Source: Cymodocea nodosa
Taxonomy: Eukaryota > Streptophyta > Magnoliopsida > Alismatales > Cymodoceaceae
Direction of reading: 5' to 3'
DNA: 64,000 bases
Assembly (NCBI GenBank): GCA_036874045.1
Contig: CM072336.1
Location: forward strand, 22,643,501-22,707,500
Numbering within the stretch: the stretch's first letter is position 1; each line of letters begins with the position of its first letter. Below are positions 11,849 to 25,102 of the stretch, one piece after another. The position numbers and the translations under genes are program-made. Below the pieces are notes generated by a model. The model did no database searches. It worked only from the letters and a program-made list of their open reading frames with translations, and had not been told where the DNA came from.

Positions 11849-13008
11849 AATTTTGTTACTGGATACCTTACGTCACTCATCACATCTTTTCTTATTTCTA
11901 GTTTCCTCTCAATTCGAGTGCTATTAGTATTTAAGAAAATCACTTAGATTTTATGTTTATAGCCCTACAACCAGCGTGAATCAGACTTTTGTTGTTGGAT
12001 GCTTATTTCATTCTCATTCCACCTTTGGCAACTCTGTACGGTCTTCAATTATTCGTTCCTTTTAAAGCTATTATTTCCAGTCAAGTGGAGTTGGTTAATC
12101 CTTTGTGGTATTGGATGTCGCATCAAAGGTAAACATTTTACATAAATCATACTACCTGCTTGTGGTCTTTGACAACTTTGAACGTTTTAACATATAAGGA
12201 TGGATTTTATTCACAGTTCTTTCGAACGGTTTCTGCATGGTTTTTGTTATGACCGTAGTTTTAAATCTTCTAAATGATTTTAGGTGCATCAACTATAACG
12301 GTGGCTCCAATCTCTTCGTTCTAACTCTTGTGGGCCTTCACGAAATAAGGTGGAGTCGTAGAATCGTTAAACATAAGTTTGTTAAGATGGAGAACTATGA
12401 ATATCTTTGTCAACAGAATAAAGTTCAACGCTCAAGATAAGAGTTGGAAATCAACTCTGATCATAATTTTTGTTCTATGGTGAAGATATATTGGGTTTCT
12501 TCCTCGGAAGCTTACGTCGTTGTCGTGTTTCCAAATGTTGTTGTCGCTCGTCTGGATTAGAACATTAGAAGTAGAACAGAACCCGCAGATTTGGAGTGGA
12601 TTTAGGGGAGAAATTGGAGTCTTGATTGCATTCCCAAATGCACCTTTAAAATAAAACAAACCCTTTCTACCGTAGCCATTTTAGAGGGTGCTACTTCTCA
12701 ACTTTTCTTAAACAGAGCCGAAACCTTCTTATCCTTTCTCATGTGTTAAAAAGAAGCATCTTTGATACAGAAGCTGAAGAGACTAGAGCACCTTTGCACG
12801 GCATAACCATCAATACTGAGAATGGCAACAAACAAGCATATGATAAAAAAATATATGTATAAAAATCTGAGAAGCCTTGTGAATCTGAGAGTCGGTAACA
12901 TCGTCGGATGAGCTCCTTTTGCCTTCTCTTCTTGTTTGTGCCGGTCTCAGGTACACAACATTGCATGATATAAAGCTCCTTGAACCCACTTCCATCCCCA
13001 AGTGTGCT
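11849..13008. other. Convergent 3' flank between RGG gene and kinase gene
   Basis: This holds the 3' UTRs of the two convergent genes and some sequence I do not recognise. Short ORFs here lack any family feature. No RNA gene is seen. Confidence 0.6.
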
Positions 13009-16000
13009 TCATTTGTGAAAAACACCAGCATGTTCACGATGATGTTGCAGGTCACCCAGTGACCGACTGCTCCTTGTACCAGCATCATAGTCAGAAACCG
13101 ATGCACTTGGCTCCATGACAAGGTCACCCTCTAGAATCCGAAGAACCTATTTTCAGAAAGGTGGTTAAAGAAATTCATGTTCGTTGATGTCTGTTCTAGG
13201 ACAGGATTCATGTTATTACCTGAGAGATTCGTGGCCGGTCATCAGGATCGTGGCTGATGCATAAGGTTGCTGCATGCATCATGCAGTCCACCTCCTGTTC
13301 TGAATAGTTGTTCCCGAGGTCTGGATCTAGAAGCTCATCAACTACAAATTCCTCCAGTAGAGGCCTCGCCTGGTCATGGTGAAACACCAACGGACCAAAG
13401 AAGCAATCGTGTTTTTCAGACAAGCATCGGACATGATTGCCCAAATTGTGTAGGGCTAGCATAATAAGACATAAAATGCAATGTACTAAACATTCACGAG
13501 CCTTTTTTCTCATCAGATACTAGAATGGACAATAATCAACTTATAAAACACCAACAGCAAAGATCTTATTTACCCATTCTGTAAGACATTGTTGGCCTTT
13601 TGGCCGGCTGATATCCACAGCCTTTCGTGCAGTGATGAGCTCCAACAGCACAACTCCAAAGGAATACACATCAGCTTTTTCAGTAATCTGACCACTTTGA
13701 GCATACTCTGGTGCTAAATATCTGCAGTTCAATGTAAATTTGTGATACAATTTAGTCAGAGATTGCTTAGGACAATACAAGAATGCTGTTCTGTCAATGG
13801 ATGTCCTTTTACCCAAAGGTGCCAATAACTCGTGTATCTACTCCTCGATCTCGCTCAGGTTGCAATTTTGCAAGGCCAAAATCTCCAACCTTCAAGATGA
13901 GAGATCTGTGTTACCAAACTTGAGGTCATGTTTCAGATCATACTAGTGTTACCTCCAGAATCTTAAAGATCTAATCACCAACATCTAGCAAATTATACAA
14001 ATTCTACCACACTGCACAGAAGAGGAAATCCCATATTTTCCGTACTTTTTATGATGACTTACTGGAAAGACTTAACAAAATTTGTCATGCATTTCTAAGG
14101 TCATGTATAATTCCAATCAGCAATCATGTGGTAGGAAACCTACGAGTAATTAGATTTGGAATACACCAGGAGCGATGTGTGCAATGGACTGACTTCACCG
14201 TGGGAAAAACATCACAAAGAAAATGCTGAGTGTATTGTTGGACATCACAAGTGATGATCGATATAGAAGTGTATCATATTCATACCAATGGTTCAAAATC
14301 ATGTGTAACGAGAATATTGTTTGGTCTCATGTCACGATGGACAATGCAGCCAGCCCTACATTCTTCATGAAGATATCTTAGTCCTCGAGCAGCTCCAACT
14401 GCAATCTTTTGCCTTGCAGACCATTCCAGTGGTTGACAGTTATGACCTACAAACACAAGAGAATCTTTACTAGTTAATTACTAATAGAAATGGATCACAT
14501 GTGATACACAAAAGAATATGTTGATTGATTGGTTGGAAGATGCATTTGGAAGAAATATTTGCTCACACAAGGAAAAAGGGAAAAAAAACTTTATCTGAAA
14601 ATACCACACTTATTTTTCATACTAACTTAAAAGATGTAGGCTAAATATTTCCCTCTTGTGTTAGTCCTTTTATTCTATCTGGACATCAAACTCTTGTAAA
14701 CCAAATCTAATTTTTTAACACAACTGGCTTATCTGGTTTCCTGCAAAAAAAAACTGGCTTTCCACCAAAAATAACCAAGAACTTACGATATAGATGAGTA
14801 TCAAGTGAGCCATTGCATATGTACTCATAAACCAGTAGCCTTTTCTTGTCTTGAATGCAGTAACCAATTAACATGACAACATTTCTATGCTGAGCACAAC
14901 TGAGAACCTCTACCTCTGAGCAAAACTCGAGATCACCCTGTGAACTGGCCAACCTGTGTTGCTTAACTGCGATCGCTTGACCGTCCACTAACACCCCTCT
15001 ATGAACAGATCCAAACCCACCCTCGGCCAAGAAATTGGCTTTTGAAAATCCACCTGTAGCAAGTTCTAGCTCGGCATAGCTGAACCACCTAGGAGGTTTC
15101 CCAAAGATGGGTGCTTTGTGTTGGCATATTGAACATAGTGGAGGTCCAGGGGGAGCTTTTCTTGAGAGTGAAACTGCTTCCCTTACATTGCCATTGAATC
15201 CTATGCCTGACATACCATTTAGCACACCATTTCCAGCGTTGAACTTCTCCCTGAATGCTTCAACAGTTGAATCATGATTTATTTCCAAGGATTTTTGTGG
15301 AACTTGTTCAACCTGTTTCAGATACTTGCGTCTTGTATTGAGAATTTCGTTCATCCACGGCTTCAACAATACTAACCTGGTTGAAGGACTTGGTTTTTCA
15401 TTTTCAGATTCAGAACTTGCTGAATCAGAATTTTGATTTCGCTTTGAATCCACAGTTATGTCTTTCTTAAGAGACCCATTCAGCTCAGACAGTGAAAATG
15501 GTGAAGCTCCGGGATCTGAACTTGATACAGATGATGTTCCAGCTTCTGTACCAGTGAAAGTTGTTCCCCCCTCTGGACTACTTGTTGGCGTAACAGCATC
15601 ATCTTTGCTAGTTTTCTGTGATTCAATGGCCTTCTTTGATGGTTCATCAGATCTATTATCTAACACAAGTGGCAATTGGCACGTTATAGGAGGAGGATCT
15701 GTTTCAGGAGACCTCACCAAGTTCAGTCGAAGAACCTTAGGCTGAGAGTGCTTCATAACAACAATGTTGCACTGCAGATCCTCAACACATTGTTTCTCCT
15801 CATGCTTCAGTTGTCTGCATTGCATTCATTAGCAAAATGACCAACAATGGTTCATGTTAGAAAAATTTACTAGCTACAAAATTAGAGATCTAGAGGTTTT
15901 GATTTCACTCCTAAGCTAACTTATGGCAAACTTCATGAAATTTTGGCCACATACTTGTCCAAAACAACCCAACTTGCATGAATTCTCTTGGATTCAGCAG

Positions 16001-16932
16001 CTACAACTCCACTGGGAGACCCAGACACAATCTTTATCTTCACATTGATCTTCCGACAAAAGCACAAACACCAGTTAGAAATTTCAAGAGGCAAACAAAC
16101 AGGAAACAAGACCATGGTGGGAGATTTACCTTATCTGGGTCATAAACATGACGAAGTTGCAGCATCATTTGAGAACAAGAATCTGTAATATTTGTTTTCA
16201 TCTCAATGGTTTCAGAATGGGACTTGCGTTGGCCATTGGCACAGTCACCAGAAAATCTTGGAAACCCCCAAAGTTTTCTGCCTGAAAATATATGAAAAGT
16301 AGTATTGAACATGAAACATATCACTCAAAGAAATCTGAACATGACATTCAACCACATTCTCACTGTGGAAACAAGAAAATCTGAACATAGACGTGGTCTG
16401 CCCCAAGTATGCTTCTAGAGACCCACAATCTTTTGGAATATTAGACAGAAGATTCATCTTAATACTAAGAAAAGAAATCAGTTGGTGCATATCAGATCAG
16501 ATTCTAACAGAATGGTCACATTAAATCAGATTAATTGTTCTTCTAACATAAAGCAAGTAGCAAATTTTTACTCCCAGTAGAACTTGCTGTCATTAATCGT
16601 CTGTGATTTCAACCAAGTGCAAGGGAGCTTCCAGGGATGGGAATCAATAATAAGCATAAGATCATAACGTTCCAGCAACCCAAAATAGAAAGGAAGGATC
16701 TATGATGATAATCAGCGAAAGAGATCGTAGATGGAACAGTACCAGAGCTATGAGCTGGGACGACCACCAAAAAGGTAATACAAGCTCCAGGCTGCACAAC
16801 ATGGGTCAAGGCCCAGAGTATGGCTGTTCTTGGAATCTCCTTTGAAGAAGCCTTGACAGCAACAACCACCTTCTCTGAACCATCCGCCCCTTTACCCATC
16901 TTCCCATGCTTCAAATGCAGATCACTGCTCAT
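13009..16932 (-). CDS. Receptor-like cytoplasmic kinase with USP-like N-terminal domain
   Basis: Nine exons, minus order: 16743-16932, 16130-16281, 15955-16049, 14787-15814, 14286-14446, 13813-13889, 13574-13721, 13220-13369, 13009-13146; 2139 bp, 712 aa, all GT-AG. Residues about 20-165 form an adenine-nucleotide alpha-hydrolase/USP-like domain ([38 protein letters not shown]). A Ser-rich linker follows. The kinase domain begins near residue 390: glycine loop LAEGGFGSV (about 408-416), VAIK-type lysine K430, HRD at 525-527, DFG at 545-547, [26 protein letters not shown], and the C-terminal EGD block. The family is often annotated 'inactive protein kinase SELMODRAFT_444075-like', but Lys, HRD and DFG are all present; the catalytic-loop Lys is Arg (HRDMRPNN). 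There is no signal peptide or transmembrane segment. Substrate and pathway are unknown. Confidence 0.95.
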
Positions 16933-16938
16933 GTTGCT

Positions 16939-17581
16939 CTGAAAATATACACCACCAAAAGCCTTCTCACCCCACCTTCCCTATCACAGAAATCTTTATG
17001 AAATATTGATCAGTGCTTCTTGCTAGAAGATCAGAAGCAAACCACACCTCCACCAGCGTCCAATCAAGTACCCAGAACAGCTGGATTAGCTCCAACTCAC
17101 AAGCCCAAGTACTGAAGTAGGCACCGCAATGGAAGCATTAAAAGGGAAATCCTTTTCTAGGCTTTCCACCCTCTCGATCTCTTCCCAGAAGTTGCTACAA
17201 CGCAGAAACCAGTGGGTGCACTGTTGTCGTGAATGTGCTCTATTTGGTTAAAGGGAGAAAGAGAGAGAGAGATACAGGACTTGAGCGTTGAAATATCTTA
17301 CACGGAGGAATCATCATCACTATTACAATTAATGAAAGGAAAGACAGGTCCCAACAACCCCACAGTCTACCACCGTCAGGTTTTGATCAAAGCACCTAGG
17401 GAACGATGATAACAACGCACACCATCAGAACCCAGAAGAAGAAATCAACAAAACTCGAACAAGAAAAACCAAAGGTACGGATCTAAAAACGGCAGGGACT
17501 GATAGAAATCCGACCCAAATGGTACAGAACTGGACAACCAAAGTTCACGGCCGAAGGAAAGCAAAGGTCAGATCTTTTTAC
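16939..17581 (-). other. Inferred 5'-leader intron of the kinase gene
   Basis: On the minus strand a good acceptor (tattttcag) lies six bases before the start codon, with agcaac between it and the ATG. A good donor (CGAG then GTAAAAAG) lies at 17581. The leader exon would then lie upstream, in the less AT-rich sequence around 17582-17750. A GA repeat (about 17258-17272) falls within the intron. There is no transcript evidence. Confidence 0.5.
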
Positions 17582-17749
17582 CTCGGCCTGTCTGCTGCAT
17601 CTGCTGCTGCTACGACTCAAAGCAACTGTTTCCCGCCCAAACCCAAAGAATTGAAACGCTATCAAAAGAAAGGAAAAGGAAAGCAAGAGGTGGGAGAACC
17701 GAGGAGGATATAGGAGGAGGAGGGAAAGAATGATGGTCCGTCACAGTTG

Positions 17750-20700
17750 ATTCAGAAGGCTTTGCCGCACTCGTGGTGGCTGTTGGGGCGTGGATGTGGC
17801 AGCAAAGGTGGGATCATTTTCGACACTGTTTCGAGTAAAAAGCAGGGGAAAATCGACGAGGGTGAAGAGGCTGGAGTTGTCGCGATCATGTAAATGAACC
17901 GGTCTGGTAGCGATTGCAGTCTGTAACACACACACAGAGCTTCAGAGGCAATGGCGGACGATGGTTGTCGTTGTCTGGGCTCCTGAGATTGGCAATGGGT
18001 GCAGGAGACTGAGGTTGAAGAAAGACAACATGTGGGCAGACATGAATAAATTAAGCTGACCGAGGTAACTTCTCTCTGTGGTAATCAGAGAAGCGGATTA
18101 CTCAGATCTAGACTTCCAACGATGAAAAAATTATTCAAAAGCAGGTGTTAGTTGTTGAAGTCAGTGACACAACACTTAAAAAACAGAGTTTTTTCTGGTG
18201 ATAGAGGTGGTTTAGTACAAACTTCCTTTCCTGCACAAGTTTTTCTTTAACTACAAGCGAGAAGATGGCCATGGTGAAAGCTCTCGTCTCACTCCAGAAG
18301 CTTTCTTATTTCGATGAGGACCTTCCAAAACACAAGGGTGTGATGCATCTACCGTTCAAAAGCTTGAGGGTGAAATGGCAAACCCAGATCCATTGTCAAA
18401 ACAAAAAATTGCAAACACAAATCCAACCCTGCGTCTGAAGATTATCAAGTGAGTAGACGATCGATTATAAAAATGGGACACTGAATCTTTGGCTTAAATC
18501 GTTAAAGTTACAAAGGATGGTCATATTCGAAAAGTTAAGGTTGTTGAGAGATGTTTATGTTTAGACTGCAAATGATGACCATTTTTGTTGTTTCTTTGCA
18601 TACATCACAGTTTATATCCATCTTTCCAGTAGTGATACTTATCGTTGGCAAGTTATATCAATAAAATTTACTAGTTTAAGAAAAATAAAAATACTACCAC
18701 TGTTAAAAAGTGTTTAAATTATAACTTAAAACAAATCTATCTGTTTAATAGTTGAGTTTATCAAGACTCTGCGGTCTCATGTTGAATCTTTATGATAGCA
18801 TTTTCTTATTAATTTCGAAAAACAAAGCATAAAATAAAAGATGATAAATTCTAGATAATTAAATTTATCTATGTACCATGTGCTCTCATATTCTTTCCAA
18901 ATCTTGACAACAATTACTTATCGATTTTAACAAAAAATAATTATCCTGTTGGTACTCTAATTTTATCATATTATTTATTACTTGACTGTCCAAAACTTCA
19001 AAATAAATCACTTAATCCCCAAAACTTTAATTTTGTAATGCTTAACCTTTTTCAGTGATATATTTAGGCTACATATGTTCTTCATTCATGTTACATACAA
19101 GTAAATCCAGGGGTCACAGATAATGTAATTTATTGTTAAGCGTCACAAAATAAAAGTTTGGATATTAAAATGATTTATTTTGAAGTTCAAGATGGTTGAG
19201 CAATAATCAAGTAAAATTTAAAATAGTTCAAGATGATTTAGTAACGATCAGGTAAAATTCAAGATGGTAATATGATAATGACTCTTTAAGAAAAAGTATG
19301 ACATATTCCAGTGGATGGTATAATTCAATCTTTAAAATTTTTGAATTCACAAACATTGATAACACCAACACAAAAGTGTGTACCTTGACGACGAGGAAAC
19401 TTCTACCATCTTCTTAGCTTGCGAGTTTGAAATTTTAAATTCACGATACACAATAATCTTCCAACTTTATAAGAAAACATTGATAATATCAAGAAAACCA
19501 AAAGCATGGCATAAAACAAATCTGATCTGAGTTGAAGTAGACCCATTGGTCACTGATTCCCAGGAGAATTCAGCACTTCATCCGCACATGTCACGCCATT
19601 TTGTTGGGAACTGCAATTTGGATGTCATGGTATGTGTGATCCTTCTCACCCGGTTGTTGTTATGTATGGTCCTCAACTTAAGATAATTAGATGAATTTTT
19701 CGAGTAATTATCATATCGAGTTTTATTACATTAACACTTAATTACTTTGACTTGTAAAATGAATTACTTTCATATTTATGTTATTTATTACATATGACTT
19801 AGATTTACGTTATCTGTTAACTTAAAATGGAAAACACGTATGACTTAGATGTAACGAAAGAAGTTGAATGTTACAAAATAAATAATTAGATTTTGAATCC
19901 TAACGGAGGTCATGAATACATTATTTTTATCTAATCGAGTTATTACAGTTAATTAAAGACACTAATTACATAGCTTGCATGTAGTATATGCATGGGGAAG
20001 GTTGTGAGAAACGTTTGTTTGTGGAATGTGGGTCATGTAAAGCTGTGTTTTAATACCAGCAAAGGATGCATAATATAGTTATTTATTCCTTCTTTTCAAC
20101 ATGGAAAGAGAAATGAACTTCGGATTCAGATCAAGACAACAACACTTCCATTGTCTAAAAAAATGTGATGACGATGATGTCATTTCAAAGAAAAATGTTG
20201 TGGTGTGGATGAAATGCCAATGATGTTCTCCAGGAAGCAAAAGAAGGATAATGAAAAAGGGGGTCATAAGATCATCTTGAAGAGTATCACATGATAATGG
20301 CGATCATCTATACGTACTTAAAATGTGACACATGTATGTGTGATGGGTAATATTTCTGTCAAATTTCTTGGTCATTGACTTTGGGGTTGGGAGACAGTGA
20401 AGTTGACCGAACATTTACTGTGATAATTAAGCTGCAGGCAGCCACTGATACTGAACAGTTCCGCAGTATGCATGTCTTCTAATCATTTAAAGGTAGTAAA
20501 TGATGCAATCCAAAGTTGATGCCTTATACTGAACCATACATTCTGAAAGGTTGGTGATTTCCATATAAATGCCAGCCATGTATTCTGACACACAAGGGAC
20601 CAGTTAATTCAGATCCTCTCAAACAAGAAATTTGAAAGCTATAAACACCTGGAAGTAATGGTAAGGTAAAACAATTCTAAGTTCATGTGTTAGGTTAGGA

Positions 20701-21340
20701 TTGTATGATTGCATATTCCACTAATGCTCAGATCTGAATTGTAACATATTATCTTCATTTAAAAAAGATAATGTACTTGGTCTTTCACTTCATTGTATGA
20801 AAAAAAATTAAGTTTAAATTCAAGTAAAATACTTATTATTTTTTATAAACTTCTCATGACTTCTCATGGACATAAAAATACTTCTCGTGACTTTTCATAA
20901 CATTTCTTGTATTGGATTGCAATTAATTAAATGGTGTACCATCAAAAAATAAAAAGTCATCCTTTGTAATATATAAATTAATGACCAACAATGTTATCCT
21001 GTTGTTGTTAAGAACAAAAGCACCGAAGAAAAAAACTTGTGAAAGCCAACTACTTCGAAAGACAAACATTCCTCTCTCTTGCTTATAGAAATTCAATACA
21101 ATGGCTTTTATGAGGTGATGAAAGAGAAGTGAGTTTGCATGCAGAATACATCAATATTCATCAACTCATTAGTTTTTCTCGTTCACGAAAGTTCACTGCT
21201 CAAGGATTACATAATATTTTCTGGCAGATGTACAGGTCTGTCTTATATTTCTAGAGAAGATTTTTTTTTAGTAATAGTAGCATTTTAGTAGAATTCTAAC
21301 CTTAGGAAATCCAAGAGTGTAATCGCTTAATCATCAAAAA
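17750..21340. other. Intergenic, no gene recognised
   Basis: The first few hundred bases are the probable promoter region of the kinase gene. The remainder is AT-rich with scattered stops in all frames, and I recognise no gene, RNA or transposon domain. Confidence 0.55.
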
Positions 21341-21354
21341 AAAGGTCACCCTAC

Positions 21355-21543
21355 CTTGTTGTATTCTTCCCACGGGCATTGCAGAAGTAATAAAGCAGAA
21401 TTGAATGTGCTTTTAATTTGTTCCATCAACTTTGTGTATTGAATAGCTACCGAAGTCTGACCTCCTCCATTTACTCCATTAAGCTCAATCTGGAGCAGCA
21501 GATGAACGCAATAAATAAGGCTTTCAATTGAGTCCAAATCCAT
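21355..21543 (-). other. Isolated exon-like ORF, family unknown
   Basis: The minus frame MDLDSIESLIYCVHLLLQ...PWEEYNK runs into a good splice donor (AAG then GTAGGG at 21354). Composition and codon use look more coding-like than the surroundings. No neighbouring exon was found and I do not recognise the sequence. It may be a gene fragment carried by a transposon or chance. Confidence 0.2.
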
Positions 21544-21559
21544 GGGATTTTAAATTCAC

Positions 21560-24290
21560 TGCATGTCGTTTGAAGTTATTAAATCACTGGGCCTGAACAA
21601 AACTGCTACCTACCTGCTTTTCTTATTCTAACTAATATGTATAAAAGCTATCATCTGTTGTTCAGACGATGGAACTAAATAAGTATTGGGAAAAGTGCAA
21701 CGTATCATGTTATTTCGAAATTTTTTTTTTACAATGGTATTATTGTAATGTCATATCAATAATATTTTAGTTTCTTTTATAAAAATGACGGTACGTAGAT
21801 GTAGGTATTTGTACACTTTTATATACTTGCTTCTTTTTTCTTCCCGTCTCTTTCTCTTGATCGAAGACGGGATCTTCATTTTCCAACAAAAAGGTATTTC
21901 GGAAAAACTATGCACTGATTGAGGCAAAAATTGTGGGCTCAGATCTTGCCCAAAGAAAAATAAATGCACTTGAATTCAACCTCCTTCTTCATGAATAGAA
22001 CAACTCTTTGATTCTTGCAGTGGTTTGGTTTTTCTGGTGGATCAATTTTTCCATATAAACCTGGTGATATCTCCCCCATATTTCATAATATAATGGGTTA
22101 CTTATCTGTACGCATGGATAGAATGTAGAGACTCATACAACGGATGATGAATTCACGTGATTTCTTCTAGTACTTTTTAGTATAGGTTGTTCTATAAGGA
22201 ATGTTATCAATGGTGTAGAAGATATGAGATCTTATTCAAGTACTCATTCAGTATTACATGGTAATTGTTCCACTCTCCCCATTTCTCATATAGGCATGAT
22301 TGATAAAATTGAGTGAAGGGGTGAAGAGTATAAACTAATTTTGATTATAAACAAGTCGTATGCTAAATTTTGTGACAAATGTAATGAAACATAATGAAAA
22401 ACCATATAAAATTATGAGAAGAGAACAAACTACAAGAGCATAGGCAAATTTATATTAATTGTTCACACTCAACCAAATCTACGTCTACTCTTTAAATCCT
22501 ATGCCTACAGTACTTACGGTGTTATAGGTCAACACCCCATCGTATATAAACTCCTTGGTATATCATCAAGCACTCCCTCCTCACAATCTGGGAGGTCTTC
22601 ACCATAGCATAGTAAAATAAACTACACAACATTAGCATATAAAATTTGCAGCTTTAGATTTCCGTAGCTTACTTTCCACTTAGTTGATACTTGTAAATCT
22701 CCAATGAAATTCTAAAGTGTTAGGATTCCTTGTGGGAATGAGGAGAAAGTCTTTAGCTCTCAAAGAGTGAGAGTGGAACATAAGAGAGATTGTAGAAAAT
22801 GTTGTCTCTAATTCAATGCCAATGGAAATGTTTATATAGATTTTGGTGGCTTAGAAGTATATGTGCATCGATTATAAATTTCTTTCAATAGCTATTCGAT
22901 TGGTATGCGGTTTTTCTATTAGTATGTCGTTGGGTTTAATGGTTGAATGAATCGATATATTTTTAAGTAAAGTAGCATGACTCTTCAAATGACTTAACAT
23001 TCTATAAAAAAATCAATATACTATTTTTACTCCAAAGAGAAGTTGCACTTCTATTTTAAAGAACAGTATATCAATGTCTATAATTAGTACATTATTTTTG
23101 TTTTAGTGTCAAGTTGCACTCCTAGCCTATTAAACAGTATACCATTTTTAAGAAAATGGTGTTTCATTTTTGTGGTGAAGTGTGTTGAGTTAGACTCTAT
23201 TCATGACATTGCAAATGATTTTTCTAGGTACGCATAGGCAGTCTAAGTGTCTTATATGAAAATTATAGCATGTAAGAACTTTTTAGGGATTTACATATTT
23301 ACCTTTGCATTTCATAACTCAAAATACATCAACAATACAAGTCTTTTAAAAGCTAATAGAGTGTAATGAGTCCCTTCTTTGCTTGGTTTTCTCCTTGATG
23401 ATTTTTTTTCTTTTCCTTTTTTAGGATTATGCTTGACCTTGCTTCTTTGATGATTTTCTTTAGTTCCTCTTATTTAGGATCCCACTTTGCGTCTCTTTCT
23501 TATATTCCTTGTAACAACCTTGATGTATAAAACTTTATATTTATCGCTAAGTTTTATATCACCAAAATTAATTGAAAAGAATTTTCTCAATAATCTCTTC
23601 ATTTTTTTATGATGACAAAAGTTGATTAGATTCCAAGGTAATGTGTAAAAATTCTTATGCAGCTCTTAATTCTTCCATTATTTTTGTCATTATCAAGTAG
23701 CTCCCATTGACCATAACATTCTTTCCTTTTTCCTTCCAATATTAAGTAGCTCCCCCTGAATCATAGCATTTACAAAAGATATGTATATTTCATGGATAAT
23801 TATTAGCACAAACAAGAGATGTATCATTCAAGCACATATATAATTGAAGCACAAAATTATAGGTTTAATACATACCATACAACAAGCACAAAAATTCCAA
23901 TGGACCTACGATTTGACATATCAGATGTACCAAAGGGAAGGAGGAGGATACATCCCAAAGTATTTCCTTACTTCTTTGCGCAACTGATTCTTGGATTGTT
24001 ACCACTGCTTCGTAATAGGTCCTTGCTTCTACTCAAACTTGATTTATCAACTGATCTGACTAAACCATCTAATCATTGAGTGGGTTGGTGAGTTGATCAA
24101 GTTGAGTATTAACTTGGGTGAGGGTTTCTTCATTTGAAATCTGCAATTCCGCATGTATTGCCGACATCGATCTTGAGCATTTCATCTTCTTTAATCATAT
24201 GGAGAATCCTGACTGACACTTATTGAAACATTTATTAGCTAGTGCCAAAGTCTATTTCTTATTCTCTGCTATAGCTAAAACATAATGTTT
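21560..24290. other. Intergenic, no gene recognised
   Basis: AT-rich sequence of mixed repeat-like character. No domain, RNA gene or clear terminal repeat seen; a short plus-strand ORF near 23819-24079 lacks family features. Confidence 0.5.
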
Positions 24291-24297
24291 TTCTCAC

Positions 24298-24458
24298 CTG
24301 TCACTCATGCCATACGCCTTGTCTCCTCCCAAATTAATGCCAACTACCCTCTTGTGTTCCACACCTCCGAAAAATCCTAGGCCCTTAATCCAGTTTCCCT
24401 CCATTGTAAATGTTAACTCTAAAAACCGGTTCAACCCACCTTGCACTCTTAGGGCAAT
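24298..24458 (-). other. Isolated exon-like island, family unknown
   Basis: An open minus-strand stretch bounded by an acceptor-like (ccatcttgaag) and a donor-like (gacag then gtgagaa) site encodes a protein-like segment with VQGGLNRFLELTFTMEGNW and GVEHKRVVGINLGGDKAYG. It looks more like a real exon than chance, but I cannot name a family and found no partner exon. Confidence 0.25.
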
Positions 24459-25051
24459 CTTCAAGATGGTAAGAAAACTTATTATCATGTATTTACACAC
24501 ATATAATAACAATAAATGCAGACAATTACCTTTTTTCCAGGTATTTGTTCATAGATAAGAAAGTGGCTACAGCCGTGTTAGGAGTATATGCATACAATTA
24601 TAACAAGAAATTTGTGTTAAAAAAGTCTCATATCTGTACATATAAATCAAATTAAACTTTATATATAATTAATCATTGTACTTATTGTCAATTGATTTTA
24701 TGTTAAAATATCAAAATTAATTAACGTATACTTATTTATTTATAAACACTTATAGGTATATAAATAAGTTGTAAGCGAGGGAGTGCGTACTAGAAAGGTC
24801 TCGTATCTGTAAAAATAGGAATAATACTGAACTTTATGTGTGACAATTTTTTTTACTTTACTTATTATCAATTGATATTGAATTAGAATTTCATCTAATC
24901 CTTGGACGTAAAACTCACGTAGAACGGTGAAAATTATTCCACGTTAGCGTGATACGATAAAAATCTATCAACCACCAAAGATGCTGTCGTTGTGGCCATC
25001 GTTCTCAAGAATGAACTCCACAACGTCCACAGAATAAGTTCGATCGAGCGT

Positions 25052-25102
25052 TGGTGGTGGTGGTGGTGGTGGTGGTGGTGGTGGTGGTGGTGGTGGTGGT
25101 GG
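25052..25102 (+). repeat. (TGG)17 microsatellite
   Basis: Seventeen perfect TGG units. On the minus strand this is CCA, giving a poly-His run in one frame. The flanks look coding-like on the plus strand (KDAVVVAIVLKNELHNVH before; VFDEVATDDKWVVDKIRFAG after, then a donor-like site at 25168), so the repeat may have expanded inside an exon of an unrecognised gene or pseudogene. Confidence 0.9.
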
